Below, piece by piece: positions 1 through 12,376 of a DNA stretch of 64,000 bases. The translations under genes and the position numbers were made by a program. The DNA is from Chloroflexota bacterium (GTDB lineage Bacteria > Chloroflexota > Anaerolineae > Aggregatilineales > Phototrophicaceae), in the NCBI GenBank assembly GCA_028873975.1, contig JAPPMO010000052.1, positions 1 through 64,000 of the forward strand. Direction: 5' to 3'. Numbering within the stretch: the first letter of the stretch is position 1; every line of letters begins with the position of its first letter. The notes under the pieces are model-generated. The model saw nothing but the letters and a program-made list of their open reading frames with translations. It did no database searches and was not told where the DNA came from.

Positions 1-125
1 TTTCACACTTTGGGAACATTGCAGCCTATTCAGTTCTCTGCGTAACGTCAGTTAGAAAAGTAGCATATCGTAGCGAGTGCATTCACAGTTGTCAATAGGT
101 GTGAAAAGGCAAACGCGGATGCGCC

Positions 126-3100
126 TCACTCGAATTGCAGAGGCTCTGGCAGCTGAAAAGAATCGTTTTCGCCGATGCCAACGCGCTCTCCGGAAGCGGG
201 ATCATACCATCCGGTCCGCAGGCGGTATTGCCCGGCCCGCAAGTCGAAACGATGATTGGTGCTCAGGTACTCGCCGGGCAGCCAGCCAGTGGTGGGGCGC
301 GTCCAATCAAGCGGCACGCCGTCCCATTGCGCCGCGATCTTCCCCCCCTCATCAAGCGCGTGGACAAAGAGGCGGAGGCTATCCGGCAGGGGCTGTCCGG
401 TTCCCCAAATCAGACTCAGTTCGCTCGCCCCTGCAAAGCGATAGCCATGCAGGACAAGGCTGTTGTCCCAAATAGCGCCAAGGACAGGGTCGAATTGGGG
501 CGGATCGAATTGCCGGGCTGGAACCGATACATCCATGGCGGCGTCGATCATGATGGTCGCGGCGGCCGGGTTGCCGTCAGCGTCAAGCAGCTGCGCGCCC
601 AGAGCATAGGACCCGGGCGGCAGGTCCGGCGGCACGATCAGGCGATGATGACCGCGGAAGACCTCGCCCAGACGCCACTGCGCGATGTCGAAGCCATTAA
701 CCAGGGGCAAAGCCCGCGAAACATGAGTCGCTTTGGTTTCCCCATCCTGCCAGAGAAGTCGAGCCGCAAAGCCGGCCGCGCCGTCGCCGGCTTTACGCCA
801 GGACCAACTGAAGCGCAGTTCATCGCCGACCCCCGCCGAGAGCGGCAATTGCGGCGCTTCTACCAGGAGGGCCGGCGCCGCGCCTTGGTCAATTCCGGGC
901 AAATCATCCGCCATGGCTTGTCTATCGGAGGGGCGATAGCGGAGCGAAGCGAGCGGATATTTGACATCCAGCGGATTGCCAGCCTGGTTGATCACGCTCA
1001 AAGCCTCCAGACTGTCAACATCGAAAAGCGCCGCTTCCAGGCGGTAAGCCTCAGCGAGCGGCGGCGTAAAGATCGGTATCTCGAGGCTGATCACATCCTC
1101 GATGTAGGCATTTGTCAGCCAATTCGATGTCGCCAAGCCCCCGGGCGCGTAGGAGCTCGCTTCGGCGATGACCGCACCCCCGGGATCGCGCATGCGGACG
1201 ATGCTGGCATAGTCCCGGTCAAGCGCCCCGCCGTGGGGACGCCAGTACAAGGCGACATCGAAACGGCGGCGATCAACTGATGCAGAGGGCAGGTCAGCCG
1301 CCAGCAGATCAATTCGATTAGCGAAATTCGCCAAAGCCGGCGCGTCGACGCCGCTGCCGAATCGATATGACTTAAACGGCGACTCAAGCGCGTCCAGAGC
1401 GGTGGTCTTGACAAGAAACAAGGCTAGGCCGAGCCCCGCAAAGCCAGCCAGAAGACGCATATCCAACCTGATTGCCGGCTCTGCGAGCCCAGCTGTGCCT
1501 GGCAAACGGCGCCAAGTCCGCAACAGCGCCCCAAGAGCGAACAAGCCCAGGAGGCTCAGAAGCTGGGCGGCCGCCTGGGTCGTCGTCCCATCGAGCGCAA
1601 TGTGCAGGTCAAACTCGCCGGCCGGCGCGTCCAGGGCGACCAGTCCCGCCGGCGCGGAGGGACGGACCTCCACCGGCCGGCCGTCAATGTCCGCGCGCCA
1701 GCCCGGCAGGTACAGCCAGTCGAAGAGGAGGGTCTGCGCTTCGGCGGATGCCAGACGCAAGCTCGCCGCTGTGCCAGTCCATTGCTCTGACAAGATTTCA
1801 AGCGTCTCCGACGGCATTAAACGCGGGACGGCGTCGGCTCTTGAGAATCGCTCTGCCAGCCGCCGCGGATCCAGTTGACCCGCGTCGGTATTGACGGGCA
1901 AATACTCGGCATAAGACGACAGCGCCAATTGACCGCCGTCCCGCTCAAAGCGCTGCACATCGCCGATATCATCAGCCTCCAGGTCCTCATGATAGTCCTG
2001 ATAGGTCCAGGGCAGGGCATATAGCAGCATGATCAGGGCTATCGACCCGACCATGAAGGCTCGACTTTTCCCCGGGGGCAAAGCCGACGCGATCAGAAAA
2101 GCGCCTATGCCCGATGCCAGCGCCAGTAACAAACTGGCAAAACCCAGCAAACGCCAGGGAAACTGCGTAAAACCGATCAGCGGGATGGCCTCCCAAATCG
2201 GCGCGGAATGCGGCGTATTCATGAAGACCAGGCATAGCGCGATGATCCAGATCAGCAGCATCAGCGGACGCAAGGGCCGATAGGACGAGCGACAACTCAG
2301 CAGCAGTCCAACAGCCGATAGCATCAACTGGGGCCAGCCCAGGCTGATGGGAATCGACTGGTTCTGCTGTGTGGGATCGGCGGTATGCGGTGGGGCAATT
2401 ATCTCGCTGAGGGGGCGCAGATGCGCTTTAACGTCAATATGTCCCAGTTGCTCGCTGATCAGACCAAGCTTGATGGCATCCGCTTCCAGCAGGGCCGGCA
2501 GCCAGTAGAAGGCTGTTACGACCAGCCCCAGCAGACCGACCAGCGTCAAGCGGAGGAAGACCGCGCGCCGTTCATCCCCGCGCCAGACCAGGAAGAGGCA
2601 ATAGAGCGCCAGCAGCGCCGTCCCGTGCAAGGTGATCAAGGTGTGCAGGGGAATGAAAAGCGCGAATGAGGCGAGGGACAGGGCGAGGTCGCGGCGTCCC
2701 CCGTACCAGGCCAGCCGCGTGAACCCGAGCATGACAAAGGGCAAAGCCGCCAATGCCGCCAATTCCGCCGACGCGCCCCGCGTCAGGCTGTCGAAGAGGA
2801 AAAACGGCGCGTAAACATAAGCCAGCGCCGCCATCCAGCCGGCCAGGTCCGAACGCGTCCACAAGCGTCCGAGCAAGAAGATCCCCAGCGCAGCCAGAAG
2901 CGTGTAAATGACCATCGACAGCAGCCAAGCCACCAGGAAGCTGAAACCAAGCCCGTGCAGCCAAGTCGCCGGAAAATATGACAGGGGCGGAAAATAGTTG
3001 AAGAGCGGCGCGCCGTAGCCGTAGACCAATCCCGATGAGTAGCGGGGCCAGAGCGGATGATCGACGCGCAGGGAATGATCCAGCGCGACGCCCCGATACA

Positions 3101-3242
3101 TCTGCAAGAGGCCGTCGTCGGTCCGCGGCATGCGGTCCAGCATAAAGGGCTGTATCGCCGCCAGACAGACGCAGACGAGGCCCGCTATCAATATGAGGAA
3201 ATGGAAGGCGCGCCCGTGAAAGGGAGCCTGCGAGGGCGACAT
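126..3242 (-). CDS. Large GT-C-like multi-pass membrane protein with C-terminal beta-sandwich modules
   Basis: A 1038-residue integral membrane protein. It has a first membrane helix at about residues 13-33, then an acidic pair (D42, D43) in the first outer loop, then the motif GYGAPLFNYFPPLSYF at 75-90 and a series of further helices to about residue 430. The acidic pair and the aromatic motif are what I know from the 'PTPS-related' GT-C-like membrane proteins of Chloroflexota; a polyprenyl-sugar-dependent glycosyl transfer outside the membrane is therefore a guess. A second hydrophobic patch near 560-620 is followed by soluble modules of the pattern 'hydrophobic-YWR...DY...D..G', the last at about 920-1038 (FVHALDEGGK, then W..GEY, then LRAGQYRLRTGWYDP). 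It starts 7 nt after the PhyH stop, so both are probably one operon. Function is unproven. Confidence 0.72.
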   Translation of the reverse strand: MSPSQAPFHGRAFHFLILIAGLVCVCLAAIQPFMLDRMPRTDDGLLQMYRGVALDHSLRVDHPLWPRYSSGLVYGYGAPLFNYFPPLSYFPATWLHGLGFSFLVAWLLSMVIYTLLAALGIFLLGRLWTRSDLAGWMAALAYVYAPFFLFDSLTRGASAELAALAALPFVMLGFTRLAWYGGRRDLALSLASFALFIPLHTLITLHGTALLALYCLFLVWRGDERRAVFLRLTLVGLLGLVVTAFYWLPALLEADAIKLGLISEQLGHIDVKAHLRPLSEIIAPPHTADPTQQNQSIPISLGWPQLMLSAVGLLLSCRSSYRPLRPLMLLIWIIALCLVFMNTPHSAPIWEAIPLIGFTQFPWRLLGFASLLLALASGIGAFLIASALPPGKSRAFMVGSIALIMLLYALPWTYQDYHEDLEADDIGDVQRFERDGGQLALSSYAEYLPVNTDAGQLDPRRLAERFSRADAVPRLMPSETLEILSEQWTGTAASLRLASAEAQTLLFDWLYLPGWRADIDGRPVEVRPSAPAGLVALDAPAGEFDLHIALDGTTTQAAAQLLSLLGLFALGALLRTWRRLPGTAGLAEPAIRLDMRLLAGFAGLGLALFLVKTTALDALESPFKSYRFGSGVDAPALANFANRIDLLAADLPSASVDRRRFDVALYWRPHGGALDRDYASIVRMRDPGGAVIAEASSYAPGGLATSNWLTNAYIEDVISLEIPIFTPPLAEAYRLEAALFDVDSLEALSVINQAGNPLDVKYPLASLRYRPSDRQAMADDLPGIDQGAAPALLVEAPQLPLSAGVGDELRFSWSWRKAGDGAAGFAARLLWQDGETKATHVSRALPLVNGFDIAQWRLGEVFRGHHRLIVPPDLPPGSYALGAQLLDADGNPAAATIMIDAAMDVSVPARQFDPPQFDPVLGAIWDNSLVLHGYRFAGASELSLIWGTGQPLPDSLRLFVHALDEGGKIAAQWDGVPLDWTRPTTGWLPGEYLSTNHRFDLRAGQYRLRTGWYDPASGERVGIGENDSFQLPEPLQFE

Positions 3243-3249
3243 GACGAAG

Positions 3250-4107
3250 TTACTGCTTGGCCATCTCGCGTTCTTGCAGCGCCTCTTGAATCTCGAATAT
3301 AGACCCGGCGTTTTGCGGCTTCGGCTCCGGGATGCTCACCGGCAGCGCTTCCATCCGCGGACGCTTGACCGGTTGGCCGCGCAGGACCGTGCCGAGGTAG
3401 GCGTCGTAACTGGGCGACCCAAGCAGTGGCCAAGAATCGATCGAGCAGTATTGGAAGAGCAGCAGACGTCGTGGATTGGCGGAATGGTTCGGCGCCGAGG
3501 CATGCAAGGTGCGCACGTGATGGAGCGAGATGCCGCCCGCGCCGACCAGGCATTTTTCCACGCGCTGCGGCTTGAAATCGGGGTCGGCCACGGCGCCGAC
3601 AAAGACGCCGTTTTCGTGATGGCTGACCAAATCGGCTTTGTGCGAGCCCGGCGCCATCAACATGCAGCCGTTGTCTTCGGTCATGGCGTCGATGGCGACG
3701 CCGACAGCCAGCAAATCGTCGTTGGTATGGGGATAAAATGCCCAATCCTGATGCCATTCCACCGCCGCGCCATGTCCGCCGGTTTTCATATTGAGCTTGT
3801 TGCCGTTGAAGCGAACGCCCTTGCCGATCAACTGCTCGACGATGTCCAGAATGCCATCGTGGCGCAGCGTCCGATCATAGACTTCGTGATGCGAAACAGG
3901 CTCTTTGATCCGGCGCAAGCGCGGGTTGTCATAGCTGTGATCCGGCTCCAGATCAAAGATGTCATCGTGCTCGCTGACAAAGCGCGAACGCTCGACGAAC
4001 TCGTCGGTCACCCGCTGCAGCGCGTCCAGTTCAGTGGCGCTGAGCACGTTCTCGACAGTCAGGTATCCATTTTCGTGATAAAAGGCGATTTCTTCCTGGC
4101 TTAACAT
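3250..4107 (-). CDS. Phytanoyl-CoA dioxygenase (PhyH) family Fe(II)/2-oxoglutarate oxygenase
   Basis: Predicted cytosolic non-haem iron, 2-oxoglutarate-dependent oxygenase of 285 residues. The iron triad is visible: H119 and D121 in EWHQDWAF and H202 in TLHASAPN. The 2-oxoglutarate-binding Arg is R213 or R214 in NPRRLLLFQY. The reading frame is open further upstream, but I start at the ATG at 4107 because GGAGG lies 10 nt before it and the family N-terminus (LSQEEIAFYHENGYL) begins there. A TTGACA / TACACT promoter sits just upstream. The substrate is not predictable: the family hydroxylates acyl-CoAs, small metabolites and natural products. It is followed after 7 nt by the membrane protein gene on the same strand. 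Confidence 0.9.
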   Translation of the reverse strand: MLSQEEIAFYHENGYLTVENVLSATELDALQRVTDEFVERSRFVSEHDDIFDLEPDHSYDNPRLRRIKEPVSHHEVYDRTLRHDGILDIVEQLIGKGVRFNGNKLNMKTGGHGAAVEWHQDWAFYPHTNDDLLAVGVAIDAMTEDNGCMLMAPGSHKADLVSHHENGVFVGAVADPDFKPQRVEKCLVGAGGISLHHVRTLHASAPNHSANPRRLLLFQYCSIDSWPLLGSPSYDAYLGTVLRGQPVKRPRMEALPVSIPEPKPQNAGSIFEIQEALQEREMAKQ

Positions 4108-4143
4108 CGACTCGCAGCCTCCACAGCTGATTGTATCCCAGCG

Positions 4144-4172
4144 AGTGTAAATGCTGCGCTGCCGATTGTCAA
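4144..4172 (-). promoter_or_regulatory. Sigma-70-type promoter for the PhyH operon
   Basis: Read on the minus strand: -35 TTGACA (4172-4167), spacer of 17 nt, -10 TACACT (4149-4144). It lies about 37 nt before the PhyH start codon and is the best consensus match in the window. Confidence 0.65.
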
Positions 4173-4248
4173 ATGCCCCGGCATCGGGAAAAGAGCATAT
4201 CAAAAAGCGCGGACGGCGCGGGAGGACCTGTATTCATTTCGTTTTGAT

Positions 4249-4276
4249 TTGCCCCGAAATTGAACATCCCTATAAT
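4249..4276 (+). promoter_or_regulatory. Sigma-70-type promoter for the FN3 repeat protein
   Basis: -35 TTGCCC (4249-4254), 16-nt spacer, perfect -10 TATAAT (4271-4276), about 39 nt before the start codon. It is divergent from the PhyH promoter, with about 75 nt between the two -35 boxes. Confidence 0.6.
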
Positions 4277-4315
4277 GAATTTACTTGGCGTTGAGAGACG
4301 AGTCGGTGGATCATC

Positions 4316-7300
4316 ATGCGCATACACATACCAAGTCATTTTCGGTTTCTCGCAAAGCCGCGGCAGTTCTGTGTTGTCGCTATCGCGCTAATCCTGTTTG
4401 CGCTGCCCGCTCCATCCACGCGGGCGCAAATTACATCGCAAACAATCGGGCCGAACGTCTCTGTCAGCTCCTCCACCACGACGAGCGTCACCCTTTTCTG
4501 GCAGGCAATCGCTGGCGCGACTGGTTATGAATACCAGCAGATGCTCCCGCAACCTGCAGACCTTGTAGAACTCGGCAATGTGATCTCGGCAACAGTCACA
4601 GGCTTGGAGCCAGGAGCATATTATGGATTCCGGGTCAGAGCGGTTCAGGGCAATGTAAAGTCCAGGTTCGGCAACGTCGCGGCGGCATATACCAAACCAA
4701 ACGCGCCCGGGAATCTTTGTTTTAGCTTCTCGGGAACGACGCTCGTCGTGAGTTGGGATCCTGTTCCCACTAGCGAAGCAGAGACGCGTCCAACTGTTCC
4801 AGGTTACGAAATCCGGATTGACAATGGCAGTTGGGCAGATATCGGGACCGGCGCTTCGCATAGCTTCCCGAGTCGAACGCTTGGGACAACATACACCATT
4901 GATGTTCGCGCGGGCGTTCCGAGCGGCGCGCATTCGGCCACCAGCGCCGTCAGCACATTACAGGCAAATTCAAATAATGTGCCGGGCGCGCCCGGCAGCC
5001 CATCTACATCCGAACTTGCCGCGACCAGCGTCAAGCTCAGCTGGAGCGCCAGCAGCGGCACGGTTACAACTTACGAAGTCAGCAAAGACGGCGCGGACTG
5101 GATCGATTCCGGCAGCGCGGATACCGAGCACAGTTTCAGTGCTTTGAAGCCCAATACCGCCTATACCCTGCAAGTCCGCGCTCGCAACGGCGCCGCCAAA
5201 TCCTCCGTCGCCGGGGCGCCCGCTGTGATCACCTTGCCGGAGGCCGTGCCTGGCAACCCCGGCAGTCTGGTCACATCCGCCATCAGCGCGAGCGGCATCA
5301 CGCTGAGCTGGGCGGCTGGCAGCGGCGTGACCGATAGCTACGAGGTCAGTACGAACGGCAGCGACTGGACGGATTCGGGGGACGACACCGAGCATGTCTT
5401 CGGCAGCCTGGACGCCAACACCGCTTACACCTTGCGAGTCCGCGCCAAAAACCGCGTCGGCACGTCGGGCGCGGTCAGCGCGGCTGCGGTCAAGACCTTG
5501 CCCAACCCGCCCAGCGCTCCCACGACCTCCGCTATCAGCGCCAGCGGCATCACGCTAAGCTGGACAGCCAGCGAGGACGGCGCGGAAACCTACGAAGTCA
5601 GCAAAGATGGCACGAACTGGATCGATTCTGGCGGGACGGACACGACGCATATTTTCACCGGGTTGGACGCCAACACCGCCTATACCCTGCAAGTGCGAGC
5701 CAAGAACGCCAGCGGCGTCTCGTCCGCGGTCAGCGCGGCGTCGGTCAAGACTTTGCCCAAGCCGCCCAGCGCTCCCACGACTTCCGCTATCAGCGCCAGC
5801 GGCATCACGCTGACATGGACAGCCAGCGAGGACGGCGCGGAGACTTATGAAGTCAGCAGCGATGGCGGCGCTAACTGGGTTGACGCTGGCGGAACGGACA
5901 CGACGCATATTTTCAGCGGATTGGACGGCAACACCGCTTATGTCTTGCAAGTGCGGGCAAAGAACGCCAGCGGCGTCTCGCCCGCAGTCAGCGCGGCTTC
6001 GGTCAAGACTTTGCCCAACCCGCCCACCGCTCCCACGACCTCCGCTATCAGCGCCAGCGGCATCACGCTGACTTGGACAGCCAGCGAGGACGGCGCGGAG
6101 ACTTATGAAGTCAGCAGCGACGGCGGCGATACCTGGGTCGACGCTGGCGGAACGGACACGACGCATAGCTTCACCGGATTGGATGCCAATACCGCCTATA
6201 CCCTGCAAGTGCGAGCCAAGAACGCCAGCGGCGTCTCGTCCGCGGTCAGCGCGGCTTCGGTCAAGACTTTGCCCAACCCGCCCACCGCTCCCACGACCTC
6301 CGCTATCAGCGCCAGCGGCATCACGCTGACTTGGACAGCCAGCGAGGACGGCGCGGAGACTTATGAAGTCAGCAAAGATGGCGGCGCTAACTGGGTTGAC
6401 GCTGGCGGAACGGACACGACGCACATTTTCACCGGGTTGGACGCCAACACCGCCTATACCCTGCAAGTGCGCGCCAAGAACGCCAGCGGCGTCTCGTCCG
6501 CGGTCAGCGCCGATCCCGTCAAGACCTTGCCAGCCGGTGTGCCCGGCATTCCCGGCAGCCCGACGACATCGGCCATCTCCAAGACCAGCATCACGCTGTC
6601 CTGGACGGCCAGCAGCGGCGTTGTGGATACTTACGAAGTCAGCAAAGATGGCACGAACTGGATTGATTCCGGCGGCGACACCGAGCACGTATTCAGCGGT
6701 CTAACAGCCAACACCGCTTACGTTTTGCAAGTGCGCGGCAAGAATGCCATTGGCGTGTCGGCTGTGGCCAGCGCGGCTTCGGTCAAGACCTTGCCGACGG
6801 CTGTGCCCGGCGTTCCTGGCAGCCCGGAAACTTCGGCCGTGACCGCGAACAGCATCACGCTGACCTGGACGGCCAGCAGCGGCGTGGTCGATACATACGA
6901 AGTGAGCAGCGATGGCGGGGATAACTGGGTAGACGCGGGCAGCGACCTGGAGCATATCTTCAGCGGTCTAACAGCCAACACCGCTTATACCTTGCAAGTG
7001 CGCGCCAAGAACCGGACTGGCGTTTCTTCCGCGGCCAGCGCGGATCCAGCCACGACCTTGCCAGCCGGTGTGCCTGGCATTCCCGGCAGCCCGACGACAT
7101 CGGCCGTTACAAAGACCAGCATCAAGCTGGCCTGGACGGCCAGCAGCGGCGTTGTTGATACCTACGAAGTCAGCAGCGATGGCGGGGATACCTGGGTTGA
7201 CGCGGGCAGCGACCTCGAGCATATTTTCAGCGGTCTAACAGCCAACACCGCTTACACCTTGCAAGTGCGCGGCAAGAATGGCAGCGGCGTCTCGGCTGCG

Positions 7301-10146
7301 GCCAGCGCGGCTTCGGTCAAGACCTTGCCGACGGCTGTGCCCGGCGTTCCTGGCAGCCCGACGACATCGGCCATCACGGCGACCAGCATCAAGCTGACCT
7401 GGACGGCCAGCAGCGGCGTTGTTGATACCTACGAAGCCAGCAAAGATGGCGGGGATACCTGGGTAGACGCGGGCAGCGACCTGGAGCATGTATTCAGCGG
7501 TCTAACAGCCAACACCGCTTACACCTTGCAAGTGCGCGGCAAGAATGGCAGCGGCGTCTCGGCTGCGGCCAGCGCGGCTTCGGTCAAGACCTTGCCGACG
7601 GCTGTGCCCGGCGTTCCTGGCAGCCCGACGACATCGGCCATCACGGCGACCAGCATCAAGCTGACCTGGACGGCCAGCAGCGGCGTAGTGGATACCTACG
7701 AAGTCAGCAAAGATGGCACGAACTGGATTGATTCCGGCGGGGGTGACACCGAGCATGTCTTCAGCGGTCTAACAGCCAACACCGCTTACGTTTTGCGTGT
7801 GCGAGGGAAGAATGGCAGCGGCGTATCGGCTGTGGCCAGCGCGGCTTCCGTCAAGACTTTGCCGTCGGCTGTGCCCGGCATTCCCGGCAGCCCGACAACA
7901 TCCGCCGTTACAAAGACCAGCATCACGCTGACCTGGACAGCTAGCAGCGGCGTAGTGGATACATACGAAGTGAGCAAAGATGGCGGGGATAACTGGGTAG
8001 ACGCGGGCAGCGACCTCGAGCATGTATTCAGCGGTCTAACAACCAACACGGCTTATACCTTGCAAGTGCGCGGGAAGAATACCAATGGCGTCTCGGCTGT
8101 GGCCAGCGCAGACCCAGCCACGACCTTGCCGTCGGCCGCGCCCGGCGACCCCGGCAGCCTGGCCACATCCGCCATCACCGCGAGCAGCATCACGCTGAGC
8201 TGGGCGGCTGGCAGTGGCGTGACCGATAGCTACGAAGTCAGCACGGATGGCAACGACTGGACGGACGCCGGAAGCGATACCGAGCATGTCTTCAGCGGTT
8301 TGGATGCCAACACAGCCTACACCTTGCGCGTGCGCGGGAAGAACCGCGTTGGCGTCTCGTCCGCTGTCAGCGCGACCACCGTGAAGACCTTGCCCAATCC
8401 GCCCACCGCTCCGGAGACTTCCGCCGTCACCGCGAGCGGCATCACGCTGACTTGGACGGCCAGCGCGGACGGGGCGGAAACCTACGAAGTCAGCAGCGAT
8501 GGCGGCGATAACTGGGTTGACGCCGGCGGGACGGACACGACGCATAGTTTCAGCGGTCTGACAGCCAACACCGCTTACACCTTGCAAGTGCGGGCCAAGA
8601 ACGCCAGCGGCGTCTCGTCCGCGGCCAGCGCGGCTTCCGTCACAACATTGCCAGCCGCCGTGCCGGGCGTTCCCAGCGGCTTGGCCACCCCCACCATCAC
8701 CGCGAACAGCATCAAGCTGACCTGGACGGCCAGCAGCGGCGTCGTGGATACCTACGAAGTCAGCACGGACGGCAATTCTTGGACGGATGCCGGAAGCGAT
8801 ACCGAGCATATCTTTAGCAGCCTTAGCGCGAACACCGCTTATACGCTGCGCGTGCGCGCCAAAAACCGGGCAGGCGTTTCCGCTGCCGCCAGCGAGGGAC
8901 CAGTCACCACCGCCAGCGCAGTTACCCAGTCGCCGGATCCGCCTTCCGGCTTTGAAGCCAGCGACATCGACCAGGACAGCGCCACGCTTGTCTGGGATAA
9001 GTCCGATGGCGCCACCAGCTATGAAGTTCAAGGATGGGTGAATCCTAATCAGCCCGAAAGCCAAGCTGAAGCGGGCATCTTCAGCACTTGGCTCAATGTC
9101 GGCGATGTCGATTCTTATACTTTTAGTTCTCTCGATGCGGACACGGAATATACCTTTGGCATCCATGCCATGAATGACATTGGGGCATCTGCAAACGCCA
9201 TGATCACCGCCCGGACTTTGCTGGAAAGAGGGGCTTCGCTCGATCAGAGTAATTTGGGGAGAGGCGGTCTGGTTTTCGACAGTTCCGAGGGCGACGAGGG
9301 AGATGACGGGTCCGAGAGTGACGGGGAGTCCTCCGCATCAGCTGCGCTGCCAACAGCGATTGTCGTCGCGCAAACGTTAAACGAGCTGCCGGATGAAATT
9401 GTCGTCCGCTATTGGCAGCTTGGCGCCCAGGGGCGGCGCGTCGGAGCGACTGAAATCAGCGATGCCACGGTGATTGCGCAGGGGGTTGTGGACGCGATTG
9501 ATCTTTGGGGATATGTCACCCCGGGCATAGAGGTCTGTTTCCGGCGGCCTGGGGCTGGGCTGGTATTCCTGGACGCGGGCACAGCGCCGCGGACGAAGAT
9601 TCCCTGGCTCGGCTATCCCAGCAATGGCATGACCTGTACGGTTGTCGACCGGCCCGGCACGCTGGTGCTGCTGGCTGGCGCCTCGCCGAGTTCAGTCCTG
9701 TTGTCCGGCTGTCTGGTGGAGCTGACGGAAATCTTGAACTTCCGCGAAGAGCCTTGGGGCGCCATCATTCAAGTACTCCCCTCGGGCATCCGGCTGACGG
9801 CGCTCGAGTACGCCGATGGCTGGTACAAGGTCGATTTCTATGGCCGGCAGGGCTGGATCTTTGGGGAAACGGTGATCCCAATCGGGAATTGCGCATTGCC
9901 CGATCCCGCCCCTGAGCCGCAGCCGGCCGCCACAGAGGAAGCGGCGTCCAGCTTGCTCACGGATTGCATGGTCGAGCTGACGGAAATCTTGAACTTCCGC
10001 GAAGAGCCTTGGGGAACCATCATTCACCAGCTCGCGCCCGGCATCCGGCTGACGGCGCTCGAGTACGCGGATGACTGGTATAAGGTCGATTTCCATGGCC
10101 GGAAAGGCTGGATCATCGAGGACTATGTCATCCCTATTGGCTCCTG

Positions 10147-10150
<4 letters not shown>
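4316..10150 (+). CDS. Giant secreted protein with about 18 fibronectin type III domains and two C-terminal SH3b domains
   Basis: A 1944-residue protein with a Sec signal peptide (basic start, hydrophobic core ending [10 protein letters not shown] near residue 38). I count about 18 FN3-like domains of 85-96 residues by the recurring pattern 'TSA(I/V)-ITL(S/T)[22 protein letters not shown]'. Domains 1-3 and 18 are divergent; 4-17 are nearly repetitive. After them come an acidic Asp/Glu/Ser-rich linker, a domain of about 110 residues of unknown type, and two almost identical SH3b domains (each with LNFREEPWG, then DDWYKVDF or DGWYKVDF, then GW). FN3 arrays usually act as spacers and SH3b domains often bind peptidoglycan or surface ligands, so a cell-surface adhesin or scaffold is my inference. 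No sortase motif or membrane anchor is seen. The last 4 nt overlap the converging dehydratase gene. Confidence 0.88.
5521..8930 (+). repeat. Tandem coding repeats of 258 and 267 bp inside the FN3 gene
   Basis: Copies start near 5521, 5779, 6037 and 6295 (258-bp period, linkers of the PPTAP type) and near 6560, 6827, 7094, 7361, 7628, 7898 and 8165 (about 267-bp period, linkers of the VPG-PGSP type). Many stretches are identical between neighbours. The high similarity produces long open frames on the other strand, which I treat as shadows. Confidence 0.85.
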
Positions 10151-12126
<1,976 letters not shown>

Positions 12127-12189
12127 ATTCGCGCCCCCTCAAATCCGATAAAATCCTCAGCAAATCCAATTAAGTCGTGCAAAAAAAAA

Positions 12190-12236
12190 TCAAAACACAG
12201 AGAACACAGAGCGCGCAGAGAAAAACCTACAGAGGA
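12190..12236. repeat. Short 'CACAGAG' dispersed repeat fragment
   Basis: Contains the units ACACAGAGAACACAGAG and GCGCAGAGAAAAACC. The same units flank the larger inverted pair at 21136-21345 and 45085-45285, but the 106-bp conserved core of that pair is missing here. Confidence 0.5.
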
Positions 12237-12247
12237 ATCTATTTTGC

Positions 12248-12268
12248 GGGCGACCCGCCGGGTCGCCC
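12248..12268. repeat. Short palindromic hairpin element (GGGCGACCC arms)
   Basis: Perfect 9-bp arms GGGCGACCC / GGGTCGCCC around GCC, followed by CCTAC. It resembles a second element at 37538-37557 in arm start, arm length and the same trailing CCTAC. It lies in the 250-bp gap between the dehydratase and SDR genes. Confidence 0.6.
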
Positions 12269-12376
12269 CTACCGCCGACTATTATGTTGGAGTGCATTAG
12301 CATGACTTTGTTGGTTCGGCTTCTTTGTCCTTGATGGTTAAAATACCTGTATCATATCTATCAATCAGGGCGGATT

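Noticed and set aside
3241..4104. Plus-strand frame opposite the PhyH gene
   Set aside because: Antisense to a protein with a complete iron triad; no features of its own.
5521..8930. CRISPR-like periodicity
   Set aside because: The repeats are about 260 bp, in frame and coding for FN3 domains, with no short direct repeats separated by unique spacers.
5555..9166. Long minus-strand open frames within the FN3 gene
   Set aside because: They repeat with the same 258/267-bp period as the FN3 domains and encode Gly/Arg/Ala-rich strings. They are shadows of the repeats, not genes.
12300..12376. Promoter before the SDR gene
   Set aside because: Several partial -10 and -35 hexamers (TAAAAT, TATCAT, TTGTCC, TTGATG) are present, but no pair has acceptable spacing.
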